Of a stretch of 19,673 nt of DNA, positions 7,094 to 15,117 are shown piece by piece. The notes under the pieces were generated by a model. The model did not search any database and was not told the origin of the DNA. It saw only the letters and a list, made by a program, of their open reading frames with translations. A program made the position numbers and the translations under genes. Source of the DNA: CAZTVF01 sp964616985 (lineage in GTDB: Bacteria; Planctomycetota; Phycisphaerae; SM23-33); assembly GCA_964616985.1 (NCBI GenBank), contig CAZTVF010000101.1, positions 1 to 19,673 of the forward strand. The letters are read 5' to 3'. Each line of letters begins with the position of its first letter. The first letter of the stretch is position 1.

Positions 7094-8095
7094 TCAATCC
7101 TGCCCCTCGCCCAGGGTCTTGATGCCCAGCAGGTCCTGCACGTCGATAAGGCCCACCGGCCGGCTGTCGGCATCCAGCACCGGCAGTTCGTCGATGCGGT
7201 AGCGGTTGAGCACCGCCATCGCCTCGCTGGCCAGGTCGCCCAGGTGCACGTGCTTGGGGTCGGCCTTCATGTGGTTCCGCACGGGCTCGGCCAGGACATC
7301 CTGCGAGCCCTTCTTGACCAGGGCCCGCCGCAGATCGGCGTCGGTGAGGATGCCGCTGAGGCAGCCGTCGGCATCCACCAGCAGCATCGCGCCCGAGCGG
7401 CGGCCGCTCTCGGCCTCGGCCAGCGCCTGGCCCATCGTCAGGTCGTCGCGGACGACCTTGAGGCCGTCGCCCTGACGGAACATCATCGCCTGCTCCACCC
7501 TGAGGAGCTTGCGCCCCAGAGAACCGCCGGGGTGGAAGGCGGCGAAGTCATCGGGTTGAAAGTTCCGCATCTGCATCACGGTCAGGGCCAGGGCGTCGCC
7601 CAGGGCCAGCATGCAGGACGTGGAGACCGACGGGGCCAGCCCCAGCGGGCACGCCTCTTCCACCTGGCCGTAGCAGACGGTCACATCGGCATAGCGTCCC
7701 AGGGACGACTCGGCCGAGCCCGTCAGGGCGATCAGCGTCGCGCCGCGGGCCTTGAGGTGGTCCAGCAGGCGGACGATCTCCTCGGTGCTCCCGCTGTGGG
7801 AGAGGGCAATGACAACGTCGCCGCACTGCACGCGGCCGATGTCGCCGTGAAGCGCCTCAACCGGATGCAGGAAAATGCTTTGCGTGCCGGTGGAGGCCAT
7901 GGTGGCCGAGACCTTCTGGGCGATCAACCCCGCCTTGCCGATGCCGGTGAGGATGACCTTGCCCGCGCAGCGGTAGACCGACGCGGCCGCCTTGGCGAAG
8001 GCGTCGCCGATCTGGTCGGCCAGCGCGCGGATGGAGTCGCCTTCGGCGGCCAGTATCCGCCGGGCCACGGCCAGGTCCACTTGGGGTTCGGTCAT
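7094..8095 (-). CDS. kdsD: KdsD, arabinose-5-phosphate isomerase (SIS-CBS-CBS)
   Basis: Converts ribulose-5-phosphate to arabinose-5-phosphate, the first committed step of KDO synthesis. The 333 residues give the complete architecture. The SIS sugar isomerase domain (about 35-180) has GIGKAG (51-56), HPVEALHGD (77-85) and the phosphate-binding loop SHSGST (99-104). AFHPGGSLGRKL (186-197) holds the late conserved histidine. Two CBS domains follow at about 203-260 and 270-328. It lies directly upstream of kdsC, as in E. coli. GutQ paralogues have the same architecture, but the kdsC neighbour argues for KdsD. The start is ATG at 8095: no Shine-Dalgarno sequence is seen, and an in-frame TTG at 8131 is more likely part of a -35 element (see the promoter entry). 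The gap to the upstream dehydrogenase is 32 bases. Confidence 0.94.
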   Translation of the reverse strand: MTEPQVDLAVARRILAAEGDSIRALADQIGDAFAKAAASVYRCAGKVILTGIGKAGLIAQKVSATMASTGTQSIFLHPVEALHGDIGRVQCGDVVIALSHSGSTEEIVRLLDHLKARGATLIALTGSAESSLGRYADVTVCYGQVEEACPLGLAPSVSTSCMLALGDALALTVMQMRNFQPDDFAAFHPGGSLGRKLLRVEQAMMFRQGDGLKVVRDDLTMGQALAEAESGRRSGAMLLVDADGCLSGILTDADLRRALVKKGSQDVLAEPVRNHMKADPKHVHLGDLASEAMAVLNRYRIDELPVLDADSRPVGLIDVQDLLGIKTLGEGQD

Positions 8096-8101
8096 GGTCG
8101 C

Positions 8102-8131
8102 ATTATCGCCGCATCGCCCCCCGCCGGTCAA
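8102..8131 (-). promoter_or_regulatory. Candidate kdsD operon promoter, leaderless
   Basis: On the minus strand TTGACC (8131-8126), an 18-base spacer and GATAAT (8107-8102) match the sigma-70 consensus at 5 of 6 bases in each hexamer. Seven bases past the -10 is 8095, the A of the kdsD ATG. The -35 overlaps the stop codon of the upstream oxidoreductase. It would let kdsD-kdsC-lpt be expressed independently of that gene. Confidence 0.5.
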
Positions 8132-9471
8132 GGCAGAGGAAGTTCAACCGGCTTGCGCTGCTCCATCGATTCATCGGCGGCGAAGCCGATGCGGGCGCCG
8201 TGGATCGAGTCGGTCAGGCACGTGGTGGACAGTGACGGCGTCTGGCCGCGGAGCACGCGGAGGAAGTCGGCCACCAGCAGCAGGTCGCCCCCGCCGTGGG
8301 CGTCGCCGCTGACGTTGGTCTCGACGGTCTCCTGGCGATAGCCGCCCGCGGCGTCGGGGTCGGGCGTGCGGACCACGAAGCGGCCTTCCTCCATCACCCC
8401 TTGGATCTCGCCGCGCGTGCCCACCAGGTGCATCGACCGGCAAGGCCGGGCCGTGCCGCCCGTCATCGTGTGCGTGGCCACGCAGCCGTCGGCAAACTGC
8501 ACCAGCACCGACTGGTGGTCCACCACGTCGTTGTCGCACCGCCAGACGCAGCGGCCGAACGGGTTGTCGGACTTCAGCGACGCGATCTTCTGTTCCCGCG
8601 TGGGCGTGGCCGCGACGTGCTCGATGCCCTCCCAGGTGTAGAAGGCCCAGTAGTCGTGGTCCACGTGCAGCCGGCGGGCGGAGTAGGGGCAACTGGCCTC
8701 GATTCTGCAATCCACCATGCACCGCGTGCCCGAGCCCGCGGGGGCGTTCTGGGGGCGGTACTGCATCAGCCCGCCCAGCGAGGTGACCGCGCGGGGCGAG
8801 ACGCCGCTTTTCATCCACGCGATCAGGTCCAGGTCGTGGCAGCACTTGGCCATCAGCATCGACGAGCCCCCCACGTCGCGACGGCTCCACTTGCCGCGGA
8901 CGAACCCGATGGCCATGTGGTGGTAGCTGACGTTCTCGGCCGTCTGGACCGAGACGATGTCGCCGATCTCGCCGCGGGCGACCCGCTGGCGGATGGCTGC
9001 GTAGAACGGTGCATATCGCAGCACGTGGCAGACCAGTACGGTGCGGCCGCCGGCGCGGGCGGCGTCGAGCAGGCGGGAGACATCCTCCGCCCGCGTGCAC
9101 AGGGGCTTCTCCATCAGCACGTCCAGCCCCGCCTCCAGCAGCGGCACGGTCGTGGGGACGTGCAGGCTGTCCATCGTCGCGTTGATGGCCGCATCGGCCA
9201 GCCGACCGGGCGGCCGCGCCCCGCCGCCGACGGCTGCGCCCGAAGCGCCCGCAGGTGCATTGGCCGCAGCGAACTGCTCGACCGATTCGAAGCACGCCTC
9301 GGGGCCCAGGCCATGCTTCGCCGCCAGCGACTCTCGCCGATGGGCCTGCGGATCGACCACGGCCGTGATCTTCATCTCGTCGGGGTGCTTCAGCGCGTAC
9401 GACGCGTACAGGATCCCCCGATGTCCCTGCCCCACCACCGCCACGCGCAGCGCGTCCTTGGCACACATCAT
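8128..9471 (-). CDS. Gfo/Idh/MocA family oxidoreductase, long variant
   Basis: NAD(P)-dependent dehydrogenase of 447 residues, about 100 longer than the other family member in the window. The Rossmann glycine motif is GQGHRG (14-19), the family signature MEKPLC is at 120-125, and GGSSMLMAKCCHDLDLIAW (about 198-216) gives the conserved substrate-site His and Asp. A loop of about 23 residues rich in Ala, Gly and Pro (71-93) interrupts the Rossmann domain and is probably an insertion. GGAGGAG precedes ATG 9471 at good spacing. The gene ends 32 bases before kdsD and may be co-transcribed, but the substrate is unknown and a role in LPS sugar synthesis is only suggested by position. Related long members act on glycosides or N-acyl sugars, so a hydrolase-like reaction cannot be excluded. 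Confidence 0.88.
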   Translation of the reverse strand: MMCAKDALRVAVVGQGHRGILYASYALKHPDEMKITAVVDPQAHRRESLAAKHGLGPEACFESVEQFAAANAPAGASGAAVGGGARPPGRLADAAINATMDSLHVPTTVPLLEAGLDVLMEKPLCTRAEDVSRLLDAARAGGRTVLVCHVLRYAPFYAAIRQRVARGEIGDIVSVQTAENVSYHHMAIGFVRGKWSRRDVGGSSMLMAKCCHDLDLIAWMKSGVSPRAVTSLGGLMQYRPQNAPAGSGTRCMVDCRIEASCPYSARRLHVDHDYWAFYTWEGIEHVAATPTREQKIASLKSDNPFGRCVWRCDNDVVDHQSVLVQFADGCVATHTMTGGTARPCRSMHLVGTRGEIQGVMEEGRFVVRTPDPDAAGGYRQETVETNVSGDAHGGGDLLLVADFLRVLRGQTPSLSTTCLTDSIHGARIGFAADESMEQRKPVELPLP

Positions 9472-9503
9472 CTTGCTCCTCCGGCGTAAATCGCCGTGCC
9501 TTC

Positions 9504-9532
9504 ACCCTACATTCGCCCCTATTCGCTGCCAA
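9504..9532 (-). promoter_or_regulatory. Candidate promoter of the 8128-9471 oxidoreductase
   Basis: Minus strand: TTGGCA (9532-9527; 5 of 6 to the -35), 17-base spacer, TAGGGT (9509-9504; 3 of 6 to the -10). Transcription would start near 9497, leaving a short leader that contains the GGAGGAG ribosome binding site. It lies in the 61-bp gap after the creatininase-family gene. Confidence 0.3.
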
Positions 9533-10297
9533 CTACTTTTCGGCCAGCAGTTTCTTCGCCACGGCGACCATGCCTTTGACGATGAGCTTCACGCCGCTGC
9601 GGCCGAGGGCGATGGTGGCCAGGCGGGGGTCGCGGCCCATGAGGCCGACGAGAGGTTCGCTGGCGGGACGGCCGGCGTAGACGGAGAGGTCGACGCACTC
9701 GGGGCGGAGGTACCAGAGGTAGCTGGTCTCCCAGTGCCCGGCGTGGTCGCAGCCCGCCTTGTCCCAATCCTCGGGCTGGTTGTAGCGGGGCTCGACGGCG
9801 GCGAAGACGCGGGTGGAGGCGAAACGCTTCACCTTCTGGAACTTCTTCACCGCGGCCAGGGCCCAGGCTTCGAGCGGGTAGTGGCCGCAGACGAGGCACA
9901 CGGCCCGCATGCCCAGCGTGTTCATCTGCACCAGCACGTGGTAGATGAGCTGCTGGTAGAACTTCACCTGTGCGGCGTCGGCAATGCCGAAGTGGCGCGT
10001 GGTGAAGTTGGCGGCGGGGAGGCGCATCTTGTCGGTGATGCCGTTGCCGTCGTTGTGGTTGGCCTCCATGAACTTCACCGTCCGCGGCTCGCCATACCAG
10101 ACGGGCGGCATGGCGAAACCGCCCGAGGCCTGGGCGGCCAACTCGCAGAGCTTCTGCGCCTTCAGCGCATCGTTGCCGACGGCGAGGTGCTCGCCGTGCC
10201 ACTCCAACCCGCCCAGCGGAACGAACGCGGCCGGGAACCGCTCGCGGCGTTCAATAATCTCGTGCGGCAGCATCTCCTCATAACGGCACTTCTCCAT
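9533..10297 (-). CDS. Creatininase-family metal-dependent amidohydrolase
   Basis: Cytoplasmic hydrolase of 254 residues. The family metal-site motif appears as GGLEWHGEHLAVGND (29-43), giving E32, H34 and D43. H139 lies in CGHYPLE, and E190 in DHAGHWETS (184-192). These correspond to the creatininase ligands Glu, His, Asp, His, Glu. The usual NGHGGN loop is replaced by CGHYPL, so substrate use is likely to differ from creatininase itself. Relatives cleave cyclic amides, formamides or peptide precursors, and the substrate here is unknown. AGGAG precedes the ATG at 10297 by about 7 bases. Open reading continues in frame upstream to 10510, but that part is poly-Phe and Ser encoded by a GAA microsatellite on the other strand and is not believed to be protein. 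Confidence 0.85.
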   Translation of the reverse strand: MEKCRYEEMLPHEIIERRERFPAAFVPLGGLEWHGEHLAVGNDALKAQKLCELAAQASGGFAMPPVWYGEPRTVKFMEANHNDGNGITDKMRLPAANFTTRHFGIADAAQVKFYQQLIYHVLVQMNTLGMRAVCLVCGHYPLEAWALAAVKKFQKVKRFASTRVFAAVEPRYNQPEDWDKAGCDHAGHWETSYLWYLRPECVDLSVYAGRPASEPLVGLMGRDPRLATIALGRSGVKLIVKGMVAVAKKLLAEK

Positions 10298-10321
10298 GGC
10301 GCGGCTCCTGAAAAAAGGCAT

Positions 10322-10583
10322 GGCAGGGATTGAGAGGATAAGAAACGAGCTATGAAAAGCAAAGAAGAAGAAGAAGAAGAAGAAGAAGAAGCTAAGCAGG
10401 GATGAAGAGGATGAAGGAGATAGAAAAGAAGAAGCGAATTCATGAGCGGCCTTCCCAGGATGGCTGTGTAGCGTCCGCCGTCGGCTGATATGCCAGGCAC
10501 GGCTCGCCACATGCGGCAGAACAAACCCCTTTCAGCGAAGCAGTTTTCTTCTTCTATCCCTTCTTATCCTCTTCATCCCTGCT
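10322..10583. repeat. Three copies of a GCAGGGATGAAGAGGAT-type repeat, one inverted
   Basis: Copy A (from 10322) reads GCAGGGATTGAGAGGATAAG. Copy B (10395-10434) reads AGCAGGGATGAAGAGGATG and continues into GAAGGAGATAGAAAAGAAG. Copy C (10545-10583) is the same family on the opposite strand; its AGCAGGGATGAAGAGGAT is an 18-bp perfect inverted match to copy B. Copy C reaches into the dsbD stop codon (10582-10584). Together with the adjacent GAA run this fills the 284-bp gap between the creatininase-family gene and dsbD. B and C could pair into a long stem downstream of dsbD. Confidence 0.7.
10361..10391. repeat. AAG/GAA trinucleotide microsatellite, about 10 units
   Basis: An uninterrupted AAG-period run of 31 bases, between copies A and B of the surrounding repeat and rich in purines on the plus strand. 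It is 60-90 bases upstream of the creatininase-family start at 10297, within its likely promoter or leader region, so slippage could alter spacing there. Confidence 0.9.
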
Positions 10584-12429
10584 AATGCTGTTTCTTCTCC
10601 GCCGCTTTTTGCAGGGCGGCGATGAGGTCGGCCTTGGAGAACTCGCCGGGCAGGAAGATGGGCTCGCCGCCGGCCGGCGGGTGGATGACAGTCAGGGGGA
10701 CGGCGCTCTTGTAGCGGCCGTACAGCGTGTCGTGCGCGGGGCCGGCGTTGGTCACGTCGGCCTTGAGGGCCAGCACGTTGAGCTTCTGGACCTCGGCGGC
10801 CACCTCGTGGTCATCGAACACGGTCAGGTCCAGCAGTTGGCAGCTGAGACACCACGTGGCGGTGAACTTGACCATCACCGGCCTGCCCTCGGCGGAGGCG
10901 GCGACGAGGCTGGATTCGCTGTAGGGCTGGAAGTTGACCAGGTCGGCCTTGGCGGGCTTGAGCATCACGATGCCCGCCCCGATGGCGATGACGATGGCGA
11001 GGCTGCGGATAAAGATCTTCTGTGCCGTCGGCGTGTCGTAGCGCACCCAACTGCCCCACATCCACAGGGGGAAGCACAAGGCGAGGGCGTAGCCCGCCGT
11101 CCAGAAGGGATCGGTGACGGTGCTGATCAGCCACACCGCGGCGCCCAGCAGCACGAAGCCCATGGACTGGCGGAAGATCTCCATCCATCGCCCCGGCCGC
11201 GGAAGGTGGGCGACCAGGCCTGGGAACGCCGCCAGCAGCGCGTGCGGGGCGGCCATGCCGACGCCCATGAGGATGATGGCGGCGGTGCCGATGGCGATGG
11301 GCTGCCCTACCGCCCAGGTGAAGGCGGCGGCGAGGAACGGGAAACTGCAGGGCGTGGCCAGCACGGCCATCATGAACCCCATGCCGACGGAGGCCAGGTG
11401 CCCCTGCCCACGGCTCTCGATGCCGGCGATGCCTTTGGGCACCAGCACGGTGAACAGGCCGAAGAGGTTGGCCGCCATCGCGACGACGACCAGCGCCAGC
11501 GCCGTCCGCACGCTGGAGTGCTGGAAGTGCTGGGCCCAGTTCAGCGCCTGCCCGGTGGCCAGCCGCAGGCCCACGTTGGCCAGGGCCAGGGCGGCGAAGA
11601 ACGCCACCATGCCGGCGGCGAAGGCGATGCCCAGCGTGATGTACCGCCTCCGCGACTGGCGGGCCATCTGCACGATGCTCAGGATTCGCAGCGGGATCAC
11701 CGGCAGCACGCACGGCATGATGTTCAGCAGGAGCCCCGCCAGCAAGGCCGTGCCGAACCCTGCCCACAGGGTCAGGGGCGCGGCCGACGGCGGCAGCGCG
11801 GTTGAGGCGACCGTAGTCGTGACCGGTGCCGCCTTGTCCAGGCCCGCGGCGATCTCGGGCGTCCAGGCGGCATTGGCGGCGGCCTGGGCGGCCACCGTCA
11901 CCTCGGCCGTCGCGACGACGGGCTGGGGCATGCCCACCATGACGCAGCGGTCCAATCCGCACACCTGCCCGCCGAGGCGGAACGACATATTGATTGTTCC
12001 GGATGCGTCCTGAGGCACCGTCACGGGGACGAACGCGACCGCCCGCCCCTGGTAGACATTGTTGAGGAGTTTCTCGCCGCCGGCGGCAGTCTCGTGTGCA
12101 TGGTGCGGCGGCCAGAGCACGGCCCCGGCCCGCAGCGGCCCGACGTCGACCTCGAGCTTCGCCGGCAGCACCTTCACCACGCCGTTGTCGCCGGGCGAGG
12201 GGCTGTAGTAGGCCCACGGGCTGGCGATGCGGATGTCGATGGCGACGTAGAACGTCTGGCCCGGCGCTACCTGCGTGTGCGACGGAATCGCCGTCGCCGT
12301 CACCGGCGCCGATGAAACGGGAGCAACGCCCCGCAAGGGCGCCAGCGGGTCAAGCCCCTGCGCGCGCGTGATCGAGGCCGCCGTCAGCAGCGTCACGAGG
12401 GCGAGAAACAGGTGCGTCAATTTGCTCAT
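10582..12429 (-). CDS. dsbD: DsbD, thiol:disulfide interchange protein
   Basis: Inner-membrane protein that moves electrons from cytoplasmic thioredoxin to periplasmic disulfide isomerases or cytochrome c maturation partners. The 615 residues have all three domains. A signal peptide (1-23, cut near TRAQ) leads to an N-terminal immunoglobulin-like domain with C157 and C162 in VCGLDRC. The membrane domain of about eight helices (220-490) carries C240 in NIMPCVLP and C361 in ATPCSFP. The C-terminal thioredoxin domain has TATWCLSC (523-530), with C527 and C530. All six redox cysteines are present. The start is ATG 12429, chosen for the signal peptide; an open frame reaches 12744 but has no signal and no ribosome binding site. 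It is divergent from the secreted protein at 12705, and its stop overlaps a repeat copy. Confidence 0.95.
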   Translation of the reverse strand: MSKLTHLFLALVTLLTAASITRAQGLDPLAPLRGVAPVSSAPVTATAIPSHTQVAPGQTFYVAIDIRIASPWAYYSPSPGDNGVVKVLPAKLEVDVGPLRAGAVLWPPHHAHETAAGGEKLLNNVYQGRAVAFVPVTVPQDASGTINMSFRLGGQVCGLDRCVMVGMPQPVVATAEVTVAAQAAANAAWTPEIAAGLDKAAPVTTTVASTALPPSAAPLTLWAGFGTALLAGLLLNIMPCVLPVIPLRILSIVQMARQSRRRYITLGIAFAAGMVAFFAALALANVGLRLATGQALNWAQHFQHSSVRTALALVVVAMAANLFGLFTVLVPKGIAGIESRGQGHLASVGMGFMMAVLATPCSFPFLAAAFTWAVGQPIAIGTAAIILMGVGMAAPHALLAAFPGLVAHLPRPGRWMEIFRQSMGFVLLGAAVWLISTVTDPFWTAGYALALCFPLWMWGSWVRYDTPTAQKIFIRSLAIVIAIGAGIVMLKPAKADLVNFQPYSESSLVAASAEGRPVMVKFTATWCLSCQLLDLTVFDDHEVAAEVQKLNVLALKADVTNAGPAHDTLYGRYKSAVPLTVIHPPAGGEPIFLPGEFSKADLIAALQKAAEKKQH

Positions 12430-12704
12430 ATACGTCACTACGTCCTGCACTGGCCCGGCGACTGAAGCGGCGGGCGACACAGTCATCATATGGGCATCCG
12501 GGGCGTCCCGCAATGCTGAGGGGCGCGGCCGGGCAGCATGAGCTCGCGGGAACGAGGTGCACCGCAAGAGCTTCGCATAGGGCAAGTCGCGAGGTCGCTC
12601 GGTTTTCGGTGCATGGCAGTGCCCAGGACTCCGGTTTTGGTTAGCATGCGAGGCGGAGCGAAGAATAGAATAACCCCCGGGCGTTGGCCCGCGAGGACTT
12701 GTGA
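12430..12704. other. Divergent intergenic region of dsbD and the 563-residue gene
   Basis: 275 bases with the promoters of two diverging genes. A -10-like TAGAAT lies at 12666-12671, 33 bases before the plus-strand start, with a TTAGCA at 12641-12646 as a poor -35 (19-base spacer). A short stem ATGCTG/CAGCAT occurs at 12513-12539. No convincing dsbD promoter was found. Confidence 0.3.
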
Positions 12705-14396
12705 ATGAAGCGATACATGGCAGCGTGCGCGATGGTGTTGGCAATGGCGGGGTCGCAGTGCGTCGCCGACATCGTTCACGCGCGGGACGGCAAGAAATAC
12801 GAGGGCACCGTCACGCGTGTCGGCGAGAAGGTGACCGTCGCCACCGCCAACGGCACGGTCGAACTCGACGCCGGCGACATCATCCTGATTGAACCTTCGT
12901 CCGGCGGCCCAGCGCCCAGCCCGGGCGCAACGGGCGCACCGGCGGCAACCCCTGCCGGCGGGGCCACGAGCATGCCGGCCTTCAAAGGCATGGACGTGAC
13001 GCGCCTGGCCATGCCCGAGGCGGTCGCGTTCATCTCGATGCGTCACCTGGCCGTCGAGCCCCCGGGCCTGATGTCGGCCCAGCTCCGTCAGCAGGTCGAC
13101 ACGTGGCGGGCGAATGCGCATGATCGCAAACGCCGCGCCGGCAGCGAGTGGTTCACGCCCGAAGACTTCGGCCGCCATCGCAAATCGTTCGTCAACCTGG
13201 CCAAGGAGGCCGCGGACCTGGCCAAGAAGGCCAAGCCCATGACGCCCACGGGCAAGCCCGATCCGAACTACCCCAAGAACTTCGCCGTCTTCGAGGCCAA
13301 GGTCGACCAGGCGCTCCACGTCTGGCTGGACCCGCTGACGCGAGACTTCCTCCAGGGGGTGGCCGCGTGCGATGCCAACCGCTTCACGCAGGCAGGCCCT
13401 GTCTTCCGCGACTGCACCCGCGACAACAACGTCCGCCGCGGCTGCCCCTTCATCCCCGCCTTCTATCAGGGGTGGTCGATGGCCTTGACCGAAGAGGATC
13501 ACGCCAGCGACGCCGTCGCCCGCCTGCTGGACGCCCTGACGCTGCGGCCGGATTCGAGCGATCTGCTCTACCAGCTGAAGGCGACGATCAAACGGATGCC
13601 GGGCAGCGAGATCAAGGCGGACACTTACGTCCGGGCCAAGAAGATGCTCGACGAATTCGACCTGCCCGACAAGCCGGCTACGACATTGCGGAACATCAAC
13701 TGGCAGATGCCCGGCCACGCGTGGAGCGTGCGGGACGAGACGCTGCCGATCCCGCCATATGACCGGCTGGTCTTCCGCCAGGGCGCCGCGGTGCCGGTGG
13801 CGGCACGGGCGCTGCTGGTCGACGCCGCCGTCGTCAAGGATGCCACCGACGTCTACGTGCAGGTCGGCGAGGGCAAGTTCGTGCCCGCCTACGTGCTGCG
13901 GCGGGTGGCCAGCCTCAAGCCGCTGCCGCCCCTGGCCGTGCTGGTGACCACCTCGTGCGAGTTCACACCGGCCGAGATCGAGGACAGCAACCGCCCGCCG
14001 CAGGGGAACGTGCGCGGATACGGGCTGGACTTCTTCTTCGACATGGGCAGCACGTTCCGCAAGTTCAGCACGAGTCTCACGGCAGAGGGCGCGGACGTGA
14101 AGACCGCCCTGCCCCTGCTGGCCGGCGAGGGCGCAAGCCCGCTGCTGACCGACAAGGGCGTGCTCGTCGGCTTCCTGGCGGGTAAGACCGACGTGGCGGC
14201 CGACAACGGCGGGCCCAACGCCGTGATCACGCTTTCCCAGGTGGCGGCCGTGATGAAACTCGCCCGCGATCCGAAGCTCAAACCCGACTTCGAGAGCAAC
14301 TACTCCCGCGCCAAGTACCTCACCGCCCCCGTCGTGCCCACCGTCAAGGGCGAAGCCTTCATCATCCAGGCCATCGTTCCCGAGAAGCTCGAGTAG
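12705..14396 (+). CDS. Secreted hypothetical protein, possible degenerate trypsin-like domain
   Basis: Protein of 563 residues that I do not recognise by name. A signal peptide covers about 1-21. Residues 22-63 form a small beta domain (VHARDGKKYEGTVTRVG and following strands), a type often found at the N-terminus of planctomycete secreted proteins. A Pro/Ala/Gly linker covers 64-92. The middle (about 100-310) is helical and TPR-like, with ACDANRFTQAG and a helix pair near 240-290. The last 200 residues contain VLVTTSC (about 411-417) and GEGASPLLTDKGVLVGFL (about 473-490). The latter resembles the GxSGGPLLxxxGxVVGI strand-loop-strand of HtrA and trypsin proteases, but without the SGG. This suggests a protease fold that has lost activity. 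AGGA lies about 9 bases before ATG 12705. Its 3' end overlaps the converging gene at 14362 by 35 bases. Confidence 0.8.
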   Translation: MKRYMAACAMVLAMAGSQCVADIVHARDGKKYEGTVTRVGEKVTVATANGTVELDAGDIILIEPSSGGPAPSPGATGAPAATPAGGATSMPAFKGMDVTRLAMPEAVAFISMRHLAVEPPGLMSAQLRQQVDTWRANAHDRKRRAGSEWFTPEDFGRHRKSFVNLAKEAADLAKKAKPMTPTGKPDPNYPKNFAVFEAKVDQALHVWLDPLTRDFLQGVAACDANRFTQAGPVFRDCTRDNNVRRGCPFIPAFYQGWSMALTEEDHASDAVARLLDALTLRPDSSDLLYQLKATIKRMPGSEIKADTYVRAKKMLDEFDLPDKPATTLRNINWQMPGHAWSVRDETLPIPPYDRLVFRQGAAVPVAARALLVDAAVVKDATDVYVQVGEGKFVPAYVLRRVASLKPLPPLAVLVTTSCEFTPAEIEDSNRPPQGNVRGYGLDFFFDMGSTFRKFSTSLTAEGADVKTALPLLAGEGASPLLTDKGVLVGFLAGKTDVAADNGGPNAVITLSQVAAVMKLARDPKLKPDFESNYSRAKYLTAPVVPTVKGEAFIIQAIVPEKLE

Positions 14397-15117
14397 TGCT
14401 CCCCGACAGTCGCGTGCCATGGGAAGATGCTGTTGCAGTGGTCTTCCCCGCATAGGCGGTAAGGGCCCGTTCATCGAGGTCGTCCGGGATATCTCGGTCA
14501 GTGGTCGGCTGCCCAGAAGGTCGAGAGATAAGGCCTTCGTCGAGCAGTTTGAAGTACCCCCCGGGATACCCACCTTCGCGCAAAACCCTGAGCAGTTGCC
14601 GTGCTGTTTTGGATCGAGCGGCTGCATCAAAGTCCCCGGTGTCCCAGTAATTCGCCAGCAGTTGTACCTGAGCGAGCGCCCCGTGGTAAGTGAAATATGG
14701 CGACTTGCGGGTGCCCAACCCGAACACGTTGACCATTACCCAATGCTCGTCTCCCGGAACCTTCTCGCTTGCGTTGACGGCCTGTGACAGTGGCGTCTCG
14801 CGAACATCCTGCCAAACCTGGAAGTACAGCACATGCCGAGTGAATCGCGCACGGCCCGAATTCAGATCCAGTTCCTGCTCTTCGTTGTACAGGCGGGACC
14901 AAGGGTTAAGAAGCACAGCGACGAAGTAGACGACAACGCCAAGGAAGAACGCCCGAAGCCCAATAGCAGGCCATCGGTGTCGTCGAAGATCAGATGCCTC
15001 GCCATGTGCCATCTGTGTCCACCCAGCGGGTGCGGGGGCGGAATCAAAAGCCGAATCCGCACCAACAGTATCGGCTCCTTCTGCGGCTGTCAAACAGTAC
15101 AGGGTCTCATCAGTCAT
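14362..15117 (-). CDS. Hypothetical single-pass membrane protein
   Basis: 251 residues, function not recognised. A polar 50-residue N-terminal part is followed by one membrane helix (about 51-71), then a soluble domain that would be outside the cytoplasm if the N-terminus is inside. After the helix, NEEQELDLNSGRARF (78-92) and VRETPLSQAV (about 104-113) match a pattern I associate with planctomycete membrane proteins, in which a strand ending in a DLxxGRxR turn is followed by an ETxLS motif. No catalytic motif is visible. The start is the first ATG, with no clear Shine-Dalgarno sequence, so a shorter form is possible. The last 35 bases overlap the 3' end of the converging secreted-protein gene, and the final 25 residues look poorly constrained. 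Confidence 0.65.
   Translation of the reverse strand: MTDETLYCLTAAEGADTVGADSAFDSAPAPAGWTQMAHGEASDLRRHRWPAIGLRAFFLGVVVYFVAVLLNPWSRLYNEEQELDLNSGRARFTRHVLYFQVWQDVRETPLSQAVNASEKVPGDEHWVMVNVFGLGTRKSPYFTYHGALAQVQLLANYWDTGDFDAAARSKTARQLLRVLREGGYPGGYFKLLDEGLISRPSGQPTTDRDIPDDLDERALTAYAGKTTATASSHGTRLSGSTTRASRERWPG

Noticed and set aside
8096..8131. TTG start for kdsD at 8131
   Set aside because: It adds 12 residues not found in the SIS family, has no ribosome binding site, and the TTG fits better as part of a -35 hexamer.
6599..8341. A 580-codon plus-strand open frame across kdsC and kdsD
   Set aside because: Composition is biased, there is no ribosome binding site, and it lies entirely opposite two clearly recognised genes.
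10298..10510. N-terminal extension of the creatininase-family protein with poly-Phe and Ser
   Set aside because: It is the translation of the GAA microsatellite and repeat copies. The ATG at 10297 has its own AGGAG and matches the family's start.
12486..14630. A 714-codon minus-strand open frame opposite the secreted protein
   Set aside because: Biased Arg/Gly/His composition without motifs. The plus-strand gene has a signal peptide, ordered domains and a plausible start.
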